Of a DNA stretch of 64,000 nucleotides, positions 26,197 to 34,387 are shown one piece after another. The translations under genes were made by a program, and so were the position numbers. The notes under the pieces are model-generated. The model was not told the origin of the DNA. It saw only the letters and a program-made list of their open reading frames with translations, and made no database searches. Within the stretch, counting starts at the first letter, position 1. Every line of letters begins with the position of its first letter. The stretch covers positions 186,001-250,000 of the forward strand of contig NZ_FOWW01000005.1 of the NCBI RefSeq assembly GCF_900115565.1, written 5' to 3'. Source of the DNA: Amycolatopsis arida. GTDB lineage: Bacteria > Actinomycetota > Actinomycetes > Mycobacteriales > Pseudonocardiaceae.

Positions 26197-27600
26197 TCAG
26201 TCGAGGTCGTCGTGCCGCATGAGCTGGCGACCGGCCTCGGTGATCGAGCCGGACAGCGAGGGGTAGACCGAGAACGTCAGCGCCAGGTGCTCGACGGTGA
26301 GCTGGTTCTGCACCGCGAGCGCGATGGGCAGGATCAGCTCACTCGCCGTGGGCGCCACCACCACACCGCCGACGACCACCCCGGTCGCCGGGCGGCAGAA
26401 CAGCTTGACGAAGCCCTGCCGCAACCCCTCCATCTTGGCCCTGGCGTTGGTCGCCAGCGGCAGCATGATGGTGCGGGCGGGGACCTCGCCGGAGTCGATC
26501 GCCTGCTGGCTGATGCCCACCGTGGCGATCTCCGGGTGGGTGAAGACGTTCGCCGCGACCGTCTTCAGTTTGATCGGTGCCACGCCCTCGCCGAGGGCGT
26601 GCCACATGGCGATCCGGCCCTGCATGCTGGCCACCGAGGCGAGCATCAGCACGCCGGTACAGTCACCGGCCGCGTAGACGCCGGGCGCGCTGGTGCGGGA
26701 CACCCGGTCGACGGTGACGAAGCCGCCGGGGCCCGGCTCGATGCCGACCCGCTCGAGGCCGATGTCACCGGTGTTGGGCACGGAACCGACGGTCATCAGG
26801 GCGTGGCTGGCCTCGATGACCCTGCCGTCGGTGAGATGGATGGCCACGCCCTTCTCGGTGCGCTCGACCCGGTCGGCCCTGGCCTTCTTGACCACGGTCG
26901 TGCCGCGCTGGGTGAAGACCTCCTCGAGCACGGCCGCGGCGTCGGCGTCCTCGTGCGGCAGCACCCGGTCCCGGCTGGAGACGACGGTGACCTTGACCCC
27001 CATCTCGGTGTAGGCGGAGGCGAACTCGGCGCCGGTGACGCCGGAGCCGATCACCGCGAGGTGCTCGGGCAGCTCGGGCAGGTCGTAGAGCTGGCGCCAG
27101 TCGAGGATGCGCTCGCCGTCCGGGACCGCGCCGGGCAGCACCCGGGGGGTGGCGCCGGTGGCGATGAGCACGACGTCGGCGTCGAGGACCTTCTCGGTGC
27201 CGTCCCGGCCCTCCACCCCGATCCTGTGCGTGGCCAGCCCGGGCTCCTCGTCACGGAACCGGGCGGTGCCGAGGACGATCCGGACGCCCTCCCGCTGCAC
27301 CCTGGCGCGGATGTCGGCGGACTGGGCGAGGGCGAGGCCGCGCACCCGGCCGTGCACGGTGTGCAGGTCGATGGTGGCCTTGCTCAGGTCGGTGTTGATC
27401 CCCAGCTCGGCGAGCCCGTGCAGGTTGGCGCGGGCGCCGGAGGACGCGATGAACGTCTTGGATGGGACGCAGTCGTACAGCACGCAGGCGCCGCCGAGGC
27501 CGTCGCGCTCGACGATGGTGACGTCGGCCCCGTGTTGCGCGGCGACCAGTGCTGCCTCGTAACCCGCAGGCCCGCCGCCCATGATCACGATCCTGGTCAC
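26197..27600 (-). CDS. lpdA: LpdA-type FAD pyridine nucleotide-disulfide oxidoreductase (quinone reductase-like)
   Basis: The 467-aa flavoprotein resembles lipoamide dehydrogenase: FAD fold IVIMGGGPAGYEAAL, redox pair in GGACVLYDCVPSKT, NAD fold VIGSGVTGAEFASAY, GVYAAGDCTG. The C-terminal interface motif reads VYPSLSGSITEA where true lipoamide dehydrogenases have HPT...E, so the catalytic His-Glu pair is missing. M. tuberculosis LpdA (Rv3303c) likewise lacks lipoamide activity and acts as an NAD(P)H:quinone reductase. GTG 27600 follows GAGGAGG. It neighbours the glp genes as in mycobacteria. Confidence 0.93.
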   Translation of the reverse strand: MTRIVIMGGGPAGYEAALVAAQHGADVTIVERDGLGGACVLYDCVPSKTFIASSGARANLHGLAELGINTDLSKATIDLHTVHGRVRGLALAQSADIRARVQREGVRIVLGTARFRDEEPGLATHRIGVEGRDGTEKVLDADVVLIATGATPRVLPGAVPDGERILDWRQLYDLPELPEHLAVIGSGVTGAEFASAYTEMGVKVTVVSSRDRVLPHEDADAAAVLEEVFTQRGTTVVKKARADRVERTEKGVAIHLTDGRVIEASHALMTVGSVPNTGDIGLERVGIEPGPGGFVTVDRVSRTSAPGVYAAGDCTGVLMLASVASMQGRIAMWHALGEGVAPIKLKTVAANVFTHPEIATVGISQQAIDSGEVPARTIMLPLATNARAKMEGLRQGFVKLFCRPATGVVVGGVVVAPTASELILPIALAVQNQLTVEHLALTFSVYPSLSGSITEAGRQLMRHDDLD

Positions 27601-27710
27601 CAGTTCCTCCTCCTCGTTCCCCGGTCCAGCCCACCGTACGCGGCGGCCGGATTCGACCGGACGGGTGGCCGACACGGGCCATGCCTCCGTTCAGGTGACG
27701 GCAGGGCGAC

Positions 27711-27716
27711 TACGCT
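27711..27716 (+). promoter_or_regulatory. -10 hexamer TACGCT of the cyclotransferase-like gene (leaderless type)
   Basis: TACGCT ends 6 nt before GTG 27723, which supports that start over the GTG at 27717 immediately after the hexamer. Confidence 0.55.
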
Positions 27717-27722
27717 GTGGCC

Positions 27723-28175
27723 GTGCCTTTGTATGCCGCGTACGGGTCCAACATGGATCCCGCCCAGATGGCGGAGCGAGCGCCGCACTCGCCGATGGCG
27801 GGTACCGGCTGGCTGGAAGGCTGGCGACTCACCTTCGGCGGGGAGGACCTCGGGTGGGAGGGAGCGCTGGCGACCATCGTCGAGGACCTCGGCTCCCGGG
27901 TGTTCGTGGTGCTCTACGACGTGACGCCGTACGACGAGGCCCGGCTCGACCGCTGGGAGGGCGGTGAGCTCGGGATCCACAACAAGATCCGGCTGCGGGT
28001 GCAGACCATGGAGGGTTCGGTGCTCGCCTGGCTGTACGTGCTGGACGGCTACGAGGGCGGCTTTCCCTCGGCGCGCTACCTCGGCGTCCTCGCCGACGCC
28101 GCCGAGGCCGCCGGCGCCCCCGCCGACTACGTGGAAGCCCTCCGCACCCGCCCCTGCCGAGGCATAGGCCCCTAA
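27723..28175 (+). CDS. Gamma-glutamylcyclotransferase-like protein
   Basis: The 150-aa protein begins PLYAAYGSNMDPAQMAERAP, the YGSN substrate loop of the GGCT/AIG2 fold, and contains a conserved acidic region (LDGYEGGFPSARYLGVL) where the catalytic Glu is expected. Members form 5-oxoproline from gamma-glutamyl amines or have unknown roles; the substrate is not assignable. GTG 27723 was selected over 27717 because of promoter spacing and the usual MPLYAAYGSN start of homologues. A repeat array follows the gene. Confidence 0.85.
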   Translation: MPLYAAYGSNMDPAQMAERAPHSPMAGTGWLEGWRLTFGGEDLGWEGALATIVEDLGSRVFVVLYDVTPYDEARLDRWEGGELGIHNKIRLRVQTMEGSVLAWLYVLDGYEGGFPSARYLGVLADAAEAAGAPADYVEALRTRPCRGIGP

Positions 28176-28180
28176 CACCT

Positions 28181-28269
28181 GTGTCCGCGCCCCATGTACA
28201 CGTGTCCGCGCTCTGTGTACGGGTGTCCGCGCCGTGCGGCGCAGGCACGCGGTCACAGACCGCGGACAC
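28181..28269. repeat. GTGTCCGC family array B, 21-bp phased with mirrored end
   Basis: GTGTCCGCG starts at 28181, 28202 and 28223 (21-bp steps). The third unit runs into GCGCCGTGCGGCGC, a hairpin-forming centre, and the inverted core CGCGGACAC lies at 28261-28269. It fills the gap between the convergent ends of the cyclotransferase-like gene and the DUF559 pseudogene, so it may end transcription both ways. Confidence 0.9.
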
Positions 28270-28273
28270 ACCG

Positions 28274-29160
28274 CTAGTGGGGGCGCTTGTCGAAGGCCGC
28301 GCGTAGTTCGGCCAACACCCGGCTCGGGTCGCGCAGGTCGTCGGCTCTCGCTCGCACCACGATCCAACCTCGGGCAGCCATCCGTTCGTCTCGCTCGGCG
28401 TCGTACACGGCCCGCTCCTCGTGCGCGGCGTACCCGTCGTATTCCAGGGCGATCCGGTACTGCACCCAGGCCAGATCCAGTACGTAGAGACGCCTGCCGT
28501 CGATGGTCTGGATCTCGTGCTGGGCCTCGGGGACCGGAACCCGGCCTCGACCACGATCAGCCGGAACACGCTCTCCGGCGGTGACTCCGCCTTCCCTGTC
28601 GCCAGTTCGGTCAGCATCAGCGCCCGCGAAATGCCGCGCCGATCGTCACGCCTCGCCAACCGCTCTCGCAACGAGGTGCGAAAGAGTCTCAGTTGGGCCT
28701 CGTCCATCCCGGCGCACGCTTGATCGAGGCAGGCGAACGCCACCTTCCTGTTTCCGTCGCACAAGAAGTCGGACAGCGCCAGATCGAACGTGAAGACCGG
28801 AAGCCCGTGGAGGTTGACCACGTCTTCGACCGCGAAGCAGTTCTGGTGCACGACGAGGCCTGGTCGAGAGCGAACGGATCGGGCGTACGGAACGGTGACA
28901 TGAATGTCCGTGCTCACCGCGGCTCCACATCCGTGGAGGGCGACGGCAGTCGGTCCGGACAGCACCGAACGCGGCCCCGCGGCCAGTACCGCGGCGGCTG
29001 CCCGGGTTCGAAGATCGAGTACGTCCGCCGAGCGGATCACCACACCACGCCAGATCTGGGTGAGGACGCCACTGTCCAGCGCGGCTCGCAAGGCGCGCTC
29101 TCCCATCACGGAGGCGACATCCCGTCGAAGGACGGCGCTGCCGGGCCCGAGGAAGCTCAT
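28274..29160 (-). pseudogene. Frameshifted DUF559 (AbiEi-like N-terminus plus endonuclease-fold C-terminus) protein
   Basis: From ATG 29160 the frame gives a winged-helix AbiEi-like N-terminus (RALRAALDSGVLTQIWRGV, LSGPTAVALHGCG), a middle domain, and stays in register to AGF near 28538. After that the homologous sequence continues one frame over (PVPEAQHEIQTIDG, then RIALEYDGYAAHEERAVYDAERDERM) to the stop at 28274. Loss of one C in a TTC(C)CGG run near 28536 explains the shift. The C-terminal DUF559 domain has a Vsr/endonuclease-like fold. Either a recent pseudogene or a sequencing error. Confidence 0.85.
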
Positions 29161-29253
29161 CCGCCAAGGCTGCCGAGCAGCGGTGCCCGCGCGAAAGCTA
29201 GAAATCCACAGACTGTGGATAACTAGCGGACCTGTGGATAGCTCCCGACGCGC

Positions 29254-29363
29254 GTGTCCGCGTCCCCTGTACAAGTGTCCGCGTCGTGCGGCGCAAACAG
29301 CCGTACACAGAGCGCGGATACACGTGCACAGGGCGCGGACACACGTGCACAGAGGGCGGACAC
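29254..29363. repeat. GTGTCCGC family array C, 21-bp phased, 2 forward and 3 reverse units
   Basis: Forward cores GTGTCCGCG at 29254 and 29275, conserved centre CGTCGTGCGGCGC at 29282-29294, then inverted cores CGCGGATAC (29313), CGCGGACAC (29334) and GGCGGACAC (29355), each 21 bp apart. Spacers contain TGTACA/GTGCAC-like words. It adjoins the 3' end of the amidohydrolase gene (stop 29367). Confidence 0.9.
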
Positions 29364-29366
29364 AGG

Positions 29367-30560
29367 TTAGGCGAGGGTGGTCAGTGCGGTGTGGACCATT
29401 ACTCGGACGCCGGCGAGGAGGGCTCGTTCGTCGAGGACGAAGGTGGGCTGGTGCAGGTCGCGCATGGCGCCGTCGCCGGACCAGACGCCCAGCCGGGCGA
29501 ACGCGCCGGGCACGTGCTCCAGGTACCACCCGAAGTCCTCACCGCCGGAGGACTGCTCGGTGCCGGTCAGCGCGCCGTCGCCGAGGGCGGCCTCCGCGCC
29601 GGCCCGCAGCAGGTACGTACTGTCCGGGTCGCACACCACGGGCGGCACGCCGCGCCGGTAGTCCAGCTCGAACCCGACCCCGGTGGGCGTCAGCATCGCC
29701 TCCACGGTGCTCCGCACCAGCGGCTCCAGCTGCCTCCACACCTCGTGGTCGCCGGTCCGCAGGGTCCCGCGCAGCACCCCGTCCTGCGGCACCGCGTTCG
29801 CCGCCTCGCCGGCGTGCACCGCGCCCCACACCAGCACGGTGCCGGACCGCGGGTCGACCCGCCGGGACAGCAACGCCGGCAGCGACGTGATCACCGTGCC
29901 CAGCGCGTGCACCAGGTCGGCCGTCAGGTGCGGCCGCGAGGTGTGCCCGCCGGGCGAGGTCAGCTTCAGCTCGATCAAGTCGGCGGCGGAGGTGACCGCA
30001 CCGACCCTGGTGCCCAACCTGCCCACCGGCAGTCGCGGGTCGCAGTGCAGGCCGAAGATCCGCTCGACACCCTCGAGGCCACCGGCGGTGATCACGTCCA
30101 GCGCGCCGCCGGGCATGACCTCCTCCGCCGGCTGGAAGATCAGCCGCACCCGGCCGGGCAGGTCCGCCGCCGAGGCCAGGGCCAGGCCGGCGGCCAGCAG
30201 GATGGTGGTGTGCGCGTCGTGCCCGCAGGCGTGCGCCGCGCCGTCCACCGTGGAGGAGAACGGCAGCCCGGTGGCCTCGGTCAGCGGCAGCGCGTCCATG
30301 TCGGCGCGCAGCGCCACGCACGTGGGTCCGGTGCCGACGTCGCAGATCACGCCGGTGCCGCCGGGCAGCACCGAGGGTCGCAGGCCGGCCGATCGCAGCA
30401 GCCCGACGACCAGCTCGGTGGTCGCGTACTCGCGGCGGGCCAGCTCGGGGTGGGCGTGGATGTGCCGGCGCCAGGCGATGACGTCAGCGGCATGCTCGGC
30501 CAGCCAGTGGTCGAGCCACTCCGGCCCCCGCCCCGCGCCCACGTCGGCCACGGGCGCCAT
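29367..30560 (-). CDS. M20-family amidohydrolase (AmiA/AmiB-like)
   Basis: The 397-aa zinc-dependent M20D hydrolase has ALRADMDALPLTEATG, HACGHDAHTTILLAAG and FQPAEEVMPGG (metal ligands and catalytic Glu), and a lid domain. Family members cleave N-acyl or indole-amide conjugates; two such genes (amiA1, amiB1) follow lpdA in M. tuberculosis, one here. ATG 30560 was chosen; the frame remains open to GTG 30698 with low-complexity residues, so the start is provisional. Stop is TAA. Confidence 0.88.
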   Translation of the reverse strand: MAPVADVGAGRGPEWLDHWLAEHAADVIAWRRHIHAHPELARREYATTELVVGLLRSAGLRPSVLPGGTGVICDVGTGPTCVALRADMDALPLTEATGLPFSSTVDGAAHACGHDAHTTILLAAGLALASAADLPGRVRLIFQPAEEVMPGGALDVITAGGLEGVERIFGLHCDPRLPVGRLGTRVGAVTSAADLIELKLTSPGGHTSRPHLTADLVHALGTVITSLPALLSRRVDPRSGTVLVWGAVHAGEAANAVPQDGVLRGTLRTGDHEVWRQLEPLVRSTVEAMLTPTGVGFELDYRRGVPPVVCDPDSTYLLRAGAEAALGDGALTGTEQSSGGEDFGWYLEHVPGAFARLGVWSGDGAMRDLHQPTFVLDERALLAGVRVMVHTALTTLA

Positions 30561-30926
30561 GCTGACCCCGCTCTCCGTGATCAGCGCGCCGGACCCCCCG
30601 GTCGAGTGAGTCGAGGAAGTCGAGTGGGCTCGTCGAGCCGAGCGGTGCCACCCCTCGGGCTCACCTGGAGTCTCTGGTCGTGAGTCGAGCACCGTCACGC
30701 CCTACCCCCGTTCTGCACGTTGTCCACCTCGCACCGTCACCGCGGCAGGCGAGGACCGCTGGAGATCCTCCACTCCGTGATGAGAGAAGTACCCTTGTGC
30801 AGCCAGTGTTGCACCATCCAGGTGAAGCGTGGAACGAATGGCGCAATGTGGGAGACAGCCGGTAGCGGGTGTGCGTTGAACGGCTACGCAGAGTTCGGCA
30901 AGGCTGTAGCCCCCGTAGGCGAACGG
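30561..30926. other. 366-bp non-coding region between the amidohydrolase start and a small secreted-protein gene
   Basis: The stretch is somewhat less GC-rich than its flanks. GGCTAC (30890-30895 area) and GTAGCC words form imperfect inverted repeats around 30885-30935, next to the end of the small minus-strand gene, and may be its terminator. No convincing gene on either strand; promoter for the amidohydrolase should lie here but no clear hexamers were found. Confidence 0.4.
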
Positions 30927-31211
30927 CTACGGGCCGGCCTTCTTGCGCGCCCGGCGGCCGACGATGACGATGATCGCCAGCACGACCGCGGCACCGCCCA
31001 CGATGAGCTTGTTCTTCGCCTTCTCGGCGTTGGCCTGCTCGCTCTCCGCGGGGTCGAGCACCGGCCCGGGCTGCGGCGTCTCGTCCTGGGTGAGCACCGG
31101 ACCGGGCACGCCGGAGGCGACCGGAGCGGCCAACGCGGTGACGGGAGCGGCCAAGCCGACGACGCAGACGGCGAACACGGCGACGAGGACGGCCAACACG
31201 CGGTTCCGCAT
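30927..31211 (-). CDS. Small secreted, membrane-anchored protein downstream of meaB
   Basis: The 94-aa protein has a signal peptide (about 1-29, ending ALAAPVAS), a Pro/Glu-rich extracytoplasmic stretch, and a C-terminal helix (about 69-85, LIVGGAAVVLAIIVIV) with a basic RRARKK tail. It is the layout of a small single-pass surface protein; no sortase LPxTG box is visible. It starts 5 nt after the meaB stop and is probably co-transcribed. Function unknown. Confidence 0.75.
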   Translation of the reverse strand: MRNRVLAVLVAVFAVCVVGLAAPVTALAAPVASGVPGPVLTQDETPQPGPVLDPAESEQANAEKAKNKLIVGGAAVVLAIIVIVGRRARKKAGP

Positions 31212-31216
31212 GGGCT

Positions 31217-32209
31217 TCAGTCTGCCGTGTCGATGCCGAACGCGCCCAGTATCCGCGCCGCGGCGAGGGTGGCGGTGAGCTCGCCAGCCCGCACGGCGCG
31301 CTCGACCTCGGGCACCACGGCCTTCACCCGCTGGTGCGCGGCCAGCCGGTCGAGCAGCTGCTCGCGCACCATGGCCCAGGTCCAGTCCACCTGCTGCCGG
31401 GCCCGCTTGCCGGCCAACTCGCCGCTGGACTCCAACGTCTCACGGTGCCGTTCGAGCTGCTCCCACACGGTGTCCAGCCCGCCGCCGGTGCGGCCGCTGC
31501 AGGTGAGCACCGGCGGCGTCCACGGCGCGTCCGGCCCGTAGATCATCCGCAGCGCGCCGGACAGCTCCCGCGCCGCGCGGCGGGCCTCCCGCTCGTGCTC
31601 GCCGTCGGCCTTGTTCACCGCGATGACGTCGGCCAGCTCCAGCACGCCCTTCTTGATGCCCTGGAGCTGGTCACCGGTGCGGGCCAGGGTGAGGAAGAGG
31701 AACGAGTCGACCATGTTGGCCACCGCGACCTCGGACTGGCCGACCCCGACGGTCTCCACCAGCACCACGTCGTAGCCGGCGGCCTCCATCAGCACGATCG
31801 TCTCCCTGGTCGCCCGCGCCACCCCGCCGAGCGTGCCGGAGGTGGGCGACGGCCGGACGAACGCCGCCGGGTCGACGGCCAGCCGGGCCATCCGGGTCTT
31901 GTCGCCGAGGATGCTGCCGCCGGTCCGGCTGGACGAGGGGTCGACGGCCAGCACCGCCACCCGGTGCCTGGCCGCGGTGAGCCGGGAGCCCAGCTCGTCG
32001 ATGAATGTCGATTTGCCGACCCCGGGTACGCCGGTGACGCCGATCCGGCGCGCCCCTCCCGCGTGCGGCAGCAGCTCCACCAGCAGCGCCTGGGCCAGCT
32101 CGCGGTGGTCCGCGCGGCTGGACTCCACCAGGGTGATCGCCCGGGACAGCACCGCGCGGTCGCCTCCGCGCACACCCGTGACGTAGTCGTCGAGTCGCAG
32201 CTCGGGCAT
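31217..32209 (-). CDS. meaB: Methylmalonyl-CoA mutase-associated GTPase MeaB
   Basis: The 330-aa SIMIBI G protein has a P-loop [43 protein letters not shown] and NKAD (guanine recognition). It gates cobalamin loading and protects MutAB from inactivation. It follows mutB by 6 nt, making a mutA-mutB-meaB operon, with the small secreted protein as the fourth gene. Confidence 0.96.
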   Translation of the reverse strand: MPELRLDDYVTGVRGGDRAVLSRAITLVESSRADHRELAQALLVELLPHAGGARRIGVTGVPGVGKSTFIDELGSRLTAARHRVAVLAVDPSSSRTGGSILGDKTRMARLAVDPAAFVRPSPTSGTLGGVARATRETIVLMEAAGYDVVLVETVGVGQSEVAVANMVDSFLFLTLARTGDQLQGIKKGVLELADVIAVNKADGEHEREARRAARELSGALRMIYGPDAPWTPPVLTCSGRTGGGLDTVWEQLERHRETLESSGELAGKRARQQVDWTWAMVREQLLDRLAAHQRVKAVVPEVERAVRAGELTATLAAARILGAFGIDTAD

Positions 32210-32215
32210 GCCGGC

Positions 32216-34387
32216 CTAGGACCGCGGGGCGCGCAGCTGGTCGAGCAGGTCGAGCGCGGCGTCGGCGATCACCGTGCCGGGGCCGAAGATCGCCGCGGCC
32301 CCCGCGGCGCGCAGCTCGTCGTGGTCCCGCGGCGGGATCACCCCGCCGACCACGATCATGATGTCCTCCCGGCCCAGCTCGGCGAGCTCGTGGCGCAGCG
32401 CCGGCACCAGCGCCAGGTGCCCCGCGGCCAGCGACGACACCCCGACGATGTGCACGTCGGCCTCCACGGCCTGCCGGGCGACCTCGGCGGGGGTGGAGAA
32501 CAGCGGGCCGACGTCGACGTCGAAACCGAGGTCGGCGAACGCCGTGGCGATCACCTTCTGCCCGCGGTCGTGCCCGTCCTGCCCCATCTTGGCCACCAGG
32601 ATCCGCGGGCGGCGACCCTCCTCCTCGGCGAACTCCGCGACCAGCGCGCGGGCCCGCTCGACGTTGTCGGAGCGGCCGACCTCCTCGCGGTACACGCCGG
32701 AGATGGTACGGATCTGCCCGGAGTGCCGGCCCCACACCTTCTCCAGCGCGCCGGAGATCTCCCCGACGGTGGCCTTGGCCCGCGCCGCGTCGACGGCCAG
32801 CTCGAGCAGGTTGCCCTCGCCGGACTCCGCGGCCGCGGAGAGCCGGTCCAGCACCGCGGCGACCACGTCGGCGTCCCGCTCGGCGCGCAGCCGGCGCAGC
32901 TTCTCCAGTTGCTGGGCGCGCACCCCGGCGTTGTCCACCTTGAGCACCTCGATCTGCTCGTCGGTGTCCACCCGGTACTTGTTGACCCCGATCACCGGCT
33001 GCCGCCCCGAGTCGATCCGCGCCTGGGTGCGCGCGGCGGCCTCCTCGATGCGCAGCTTGGGGATCCCGGCGTCGATCGCCCGCGCCATCCCGCCGGCCGA
33101 CTCGACCTCGCTGATGTGCGCCCACGCCCGGCGGGCCAGGTCGTAGGTGAGTCGCTCGACGAACGCGCTGCCGCCCCACGGGTCGATGACCCGCGTGGTG
33201 CCCGACTCCTGTTGCAGCATCAGCTGGGTGTTGCGGGCGATGCGGGCGGAGAAGTCGGTGGGCAGGGCCAGCGCCTCGTCCAGCGCGTTGGTGTGCAGCG
33301 ACTGGGTGTGCCCCTGGGTCGCGGCCATCGCCTCGACGCAGGTGCGCACCACGTTGTTGAACACGTCCTGGGCGGTGAGCGACCAGCCGGACGTCTGGCA
33401 GTGCGTGCGCAGGCTCAGCGACTTGTCGTCGCGCGGCTCGAACCGGCGGACCAGCTTGGCCCACAGCAGCCGCGCCGCGCGGAGCTTGGCGACCTCCATG
33501 AAGAAGTTCATCCCGATCGCCCAGAAGAACGACAGCCGCGGGGCGAACGCGTCGATCTCCAGCCCGGCGTCGAGACCGGCGCGGATGTACTCGACGCCGT
33601 CGGCGAGGGTGTAGGCCAACTCCAGGTCGGCGGTGGCCCCGGCCTCCTGCATGTGGTAGCCGGAGATGGAGATCGAGTTGAACCGCGGCATCCGGCGCGA
33701 GGTGTAGGCGAAGATGTCGGAGATGATCCGCATCGAGGGCTGCGGCGGGTAGATGTAGGTGTTGCGGACCATGAACTCCTTGAGGATGTCGTTCTGGATG
33801 GTCCCGGTGAGCCGCTCCGGAGCCATCCCCTGCTCCTCGGCGGCCACGATGTAGAGCGCCATCACCGGCAGCACGGCGCCGTTCATGGTCATCGACACGC
33901 TCATCCTGTCCAGCGGGATGCCGTCGAAGAGCTGGCGCATGTCGTAGATGGAGTCGATGGCGACGCCGGCCATCCCGACGTCGCCGGCCACCCGGGGGTG
34001 GTCGGAGTCGTAGCCGCGGTGGGTGGCGAGGTCGAACGCGACGGAGAGGCCCTTCTGCCCGGCGGCGAGGTTGCGCCGGTAGAAGGCGTTCGACTCCTCG
34101 GCGGTGGAGAACCCCGCGTACTGCCGGATGGTCCACGGCTGCGTGGTGTACATCGTCGGGTAGGGGCCGCGCAGGTACGGCACGATGCCAGGAAACGTGC
34201 CCAGGAAGTCCACATCGGACAGGTCGGCCGCGGTGTGGAGCGGCGCGACGGTGATGCCCTCCGGCGTCTCCCAGGCCAGCGCGTCGGCGCCCTTGCCGGT
34301 ACTCGCCTGCAGCGCCTCCGCCCACGCGCCGGCGTCCCCCGGCTCGGGCGTGCCCAGCTCGACGTCGGCGAAGTTCGGGATGCTCAT
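32216..34387 (-). CDS. mutB: Methylmalonyl-CoA mutase large (catalytic) subunit
   Basis: The 723-aa adenosylcobalamin enzyme interconverts L-methylmalonyl-CoA and succinyl-CoA. N-terminal TIM barrel includes [23 protein letters not shown] and [12 protein letters not shown]. The C-terminal B12 domain has the base-off motif [11 protein letters not shown] (Asp-x-His-x-x-Gly) with a downstream GG pair ([10 protein letters not shown]). ATG 34387 overlaps the mutA stop as ATGA, so the heterodimer subunits are translationally coupled. Confidence 0.97.
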   Translation of the reverse strand: MSIPNFADVELGTPEPGDAGAWAEALQASTGKGADALAWETPEGITVAPLHTAADLSDVDFLGTFPGIVPYLRGPYPTMYTTQPWTIRQYAGFSTAEESNAFYRRNLAAGQKGLSVAFDLATHRGYDSDHPRVAGDVGMAGVAIDSIYDMRQLFDGIPLDRMSVSMTMNGAVLPVMALYIVAAEEQGMAPERLTGTIQNDILKEFMVRNTYIYPPQPSMRIISDIFAYTSRRMPRFNSISISGYHMQEAGATADLELAYTLADGVEYIRAGLDAGLEIDAFAPRLSFFWAIGMNFFMEVAKLRAARLLWAKLVRRFEPRDDKSLSLRTHCQTSGWSLTAQDVFNNVVRTCVEAMAATQGHTQSLHTNALDEALALPTDFSARIARNTQLMLQQESGTTRVIDPWGGSAFVERLTYDLARRAWAHISEVESAGGMARAIDAGIPKLRIEEAAARTQARIDSGRQPVIGVNKYRVDTDEQIEVLKVDNAGVRAQQLEKLRRLRAERDADVVAAVLDRLSAAAESGEGNLLELAVDAARAKATVGEISGALEKVWGRHSGQIRTISGVYREEVGRSDNVERARALVAEFAEEEGRRPRILVAKMGQDGHDRGQKVIATAFADLGFDVDVGPLFSTPAEVARQAVEADVHIVGVSSLAAGHLALVPALRHELAELGREDIMIVVGGVIPPRDHDELRAAGAAAIFGPGTVIADAALDLLDQLRAPRS

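Noticed and set aside
28274-29160. Programmed frameshift in the DUF559 gene
   Set aside because: The shift falls at a short C-run, without slippery heptamer or stimulatory structure typical of programmed sites; deletion or sequencing error is simpler.
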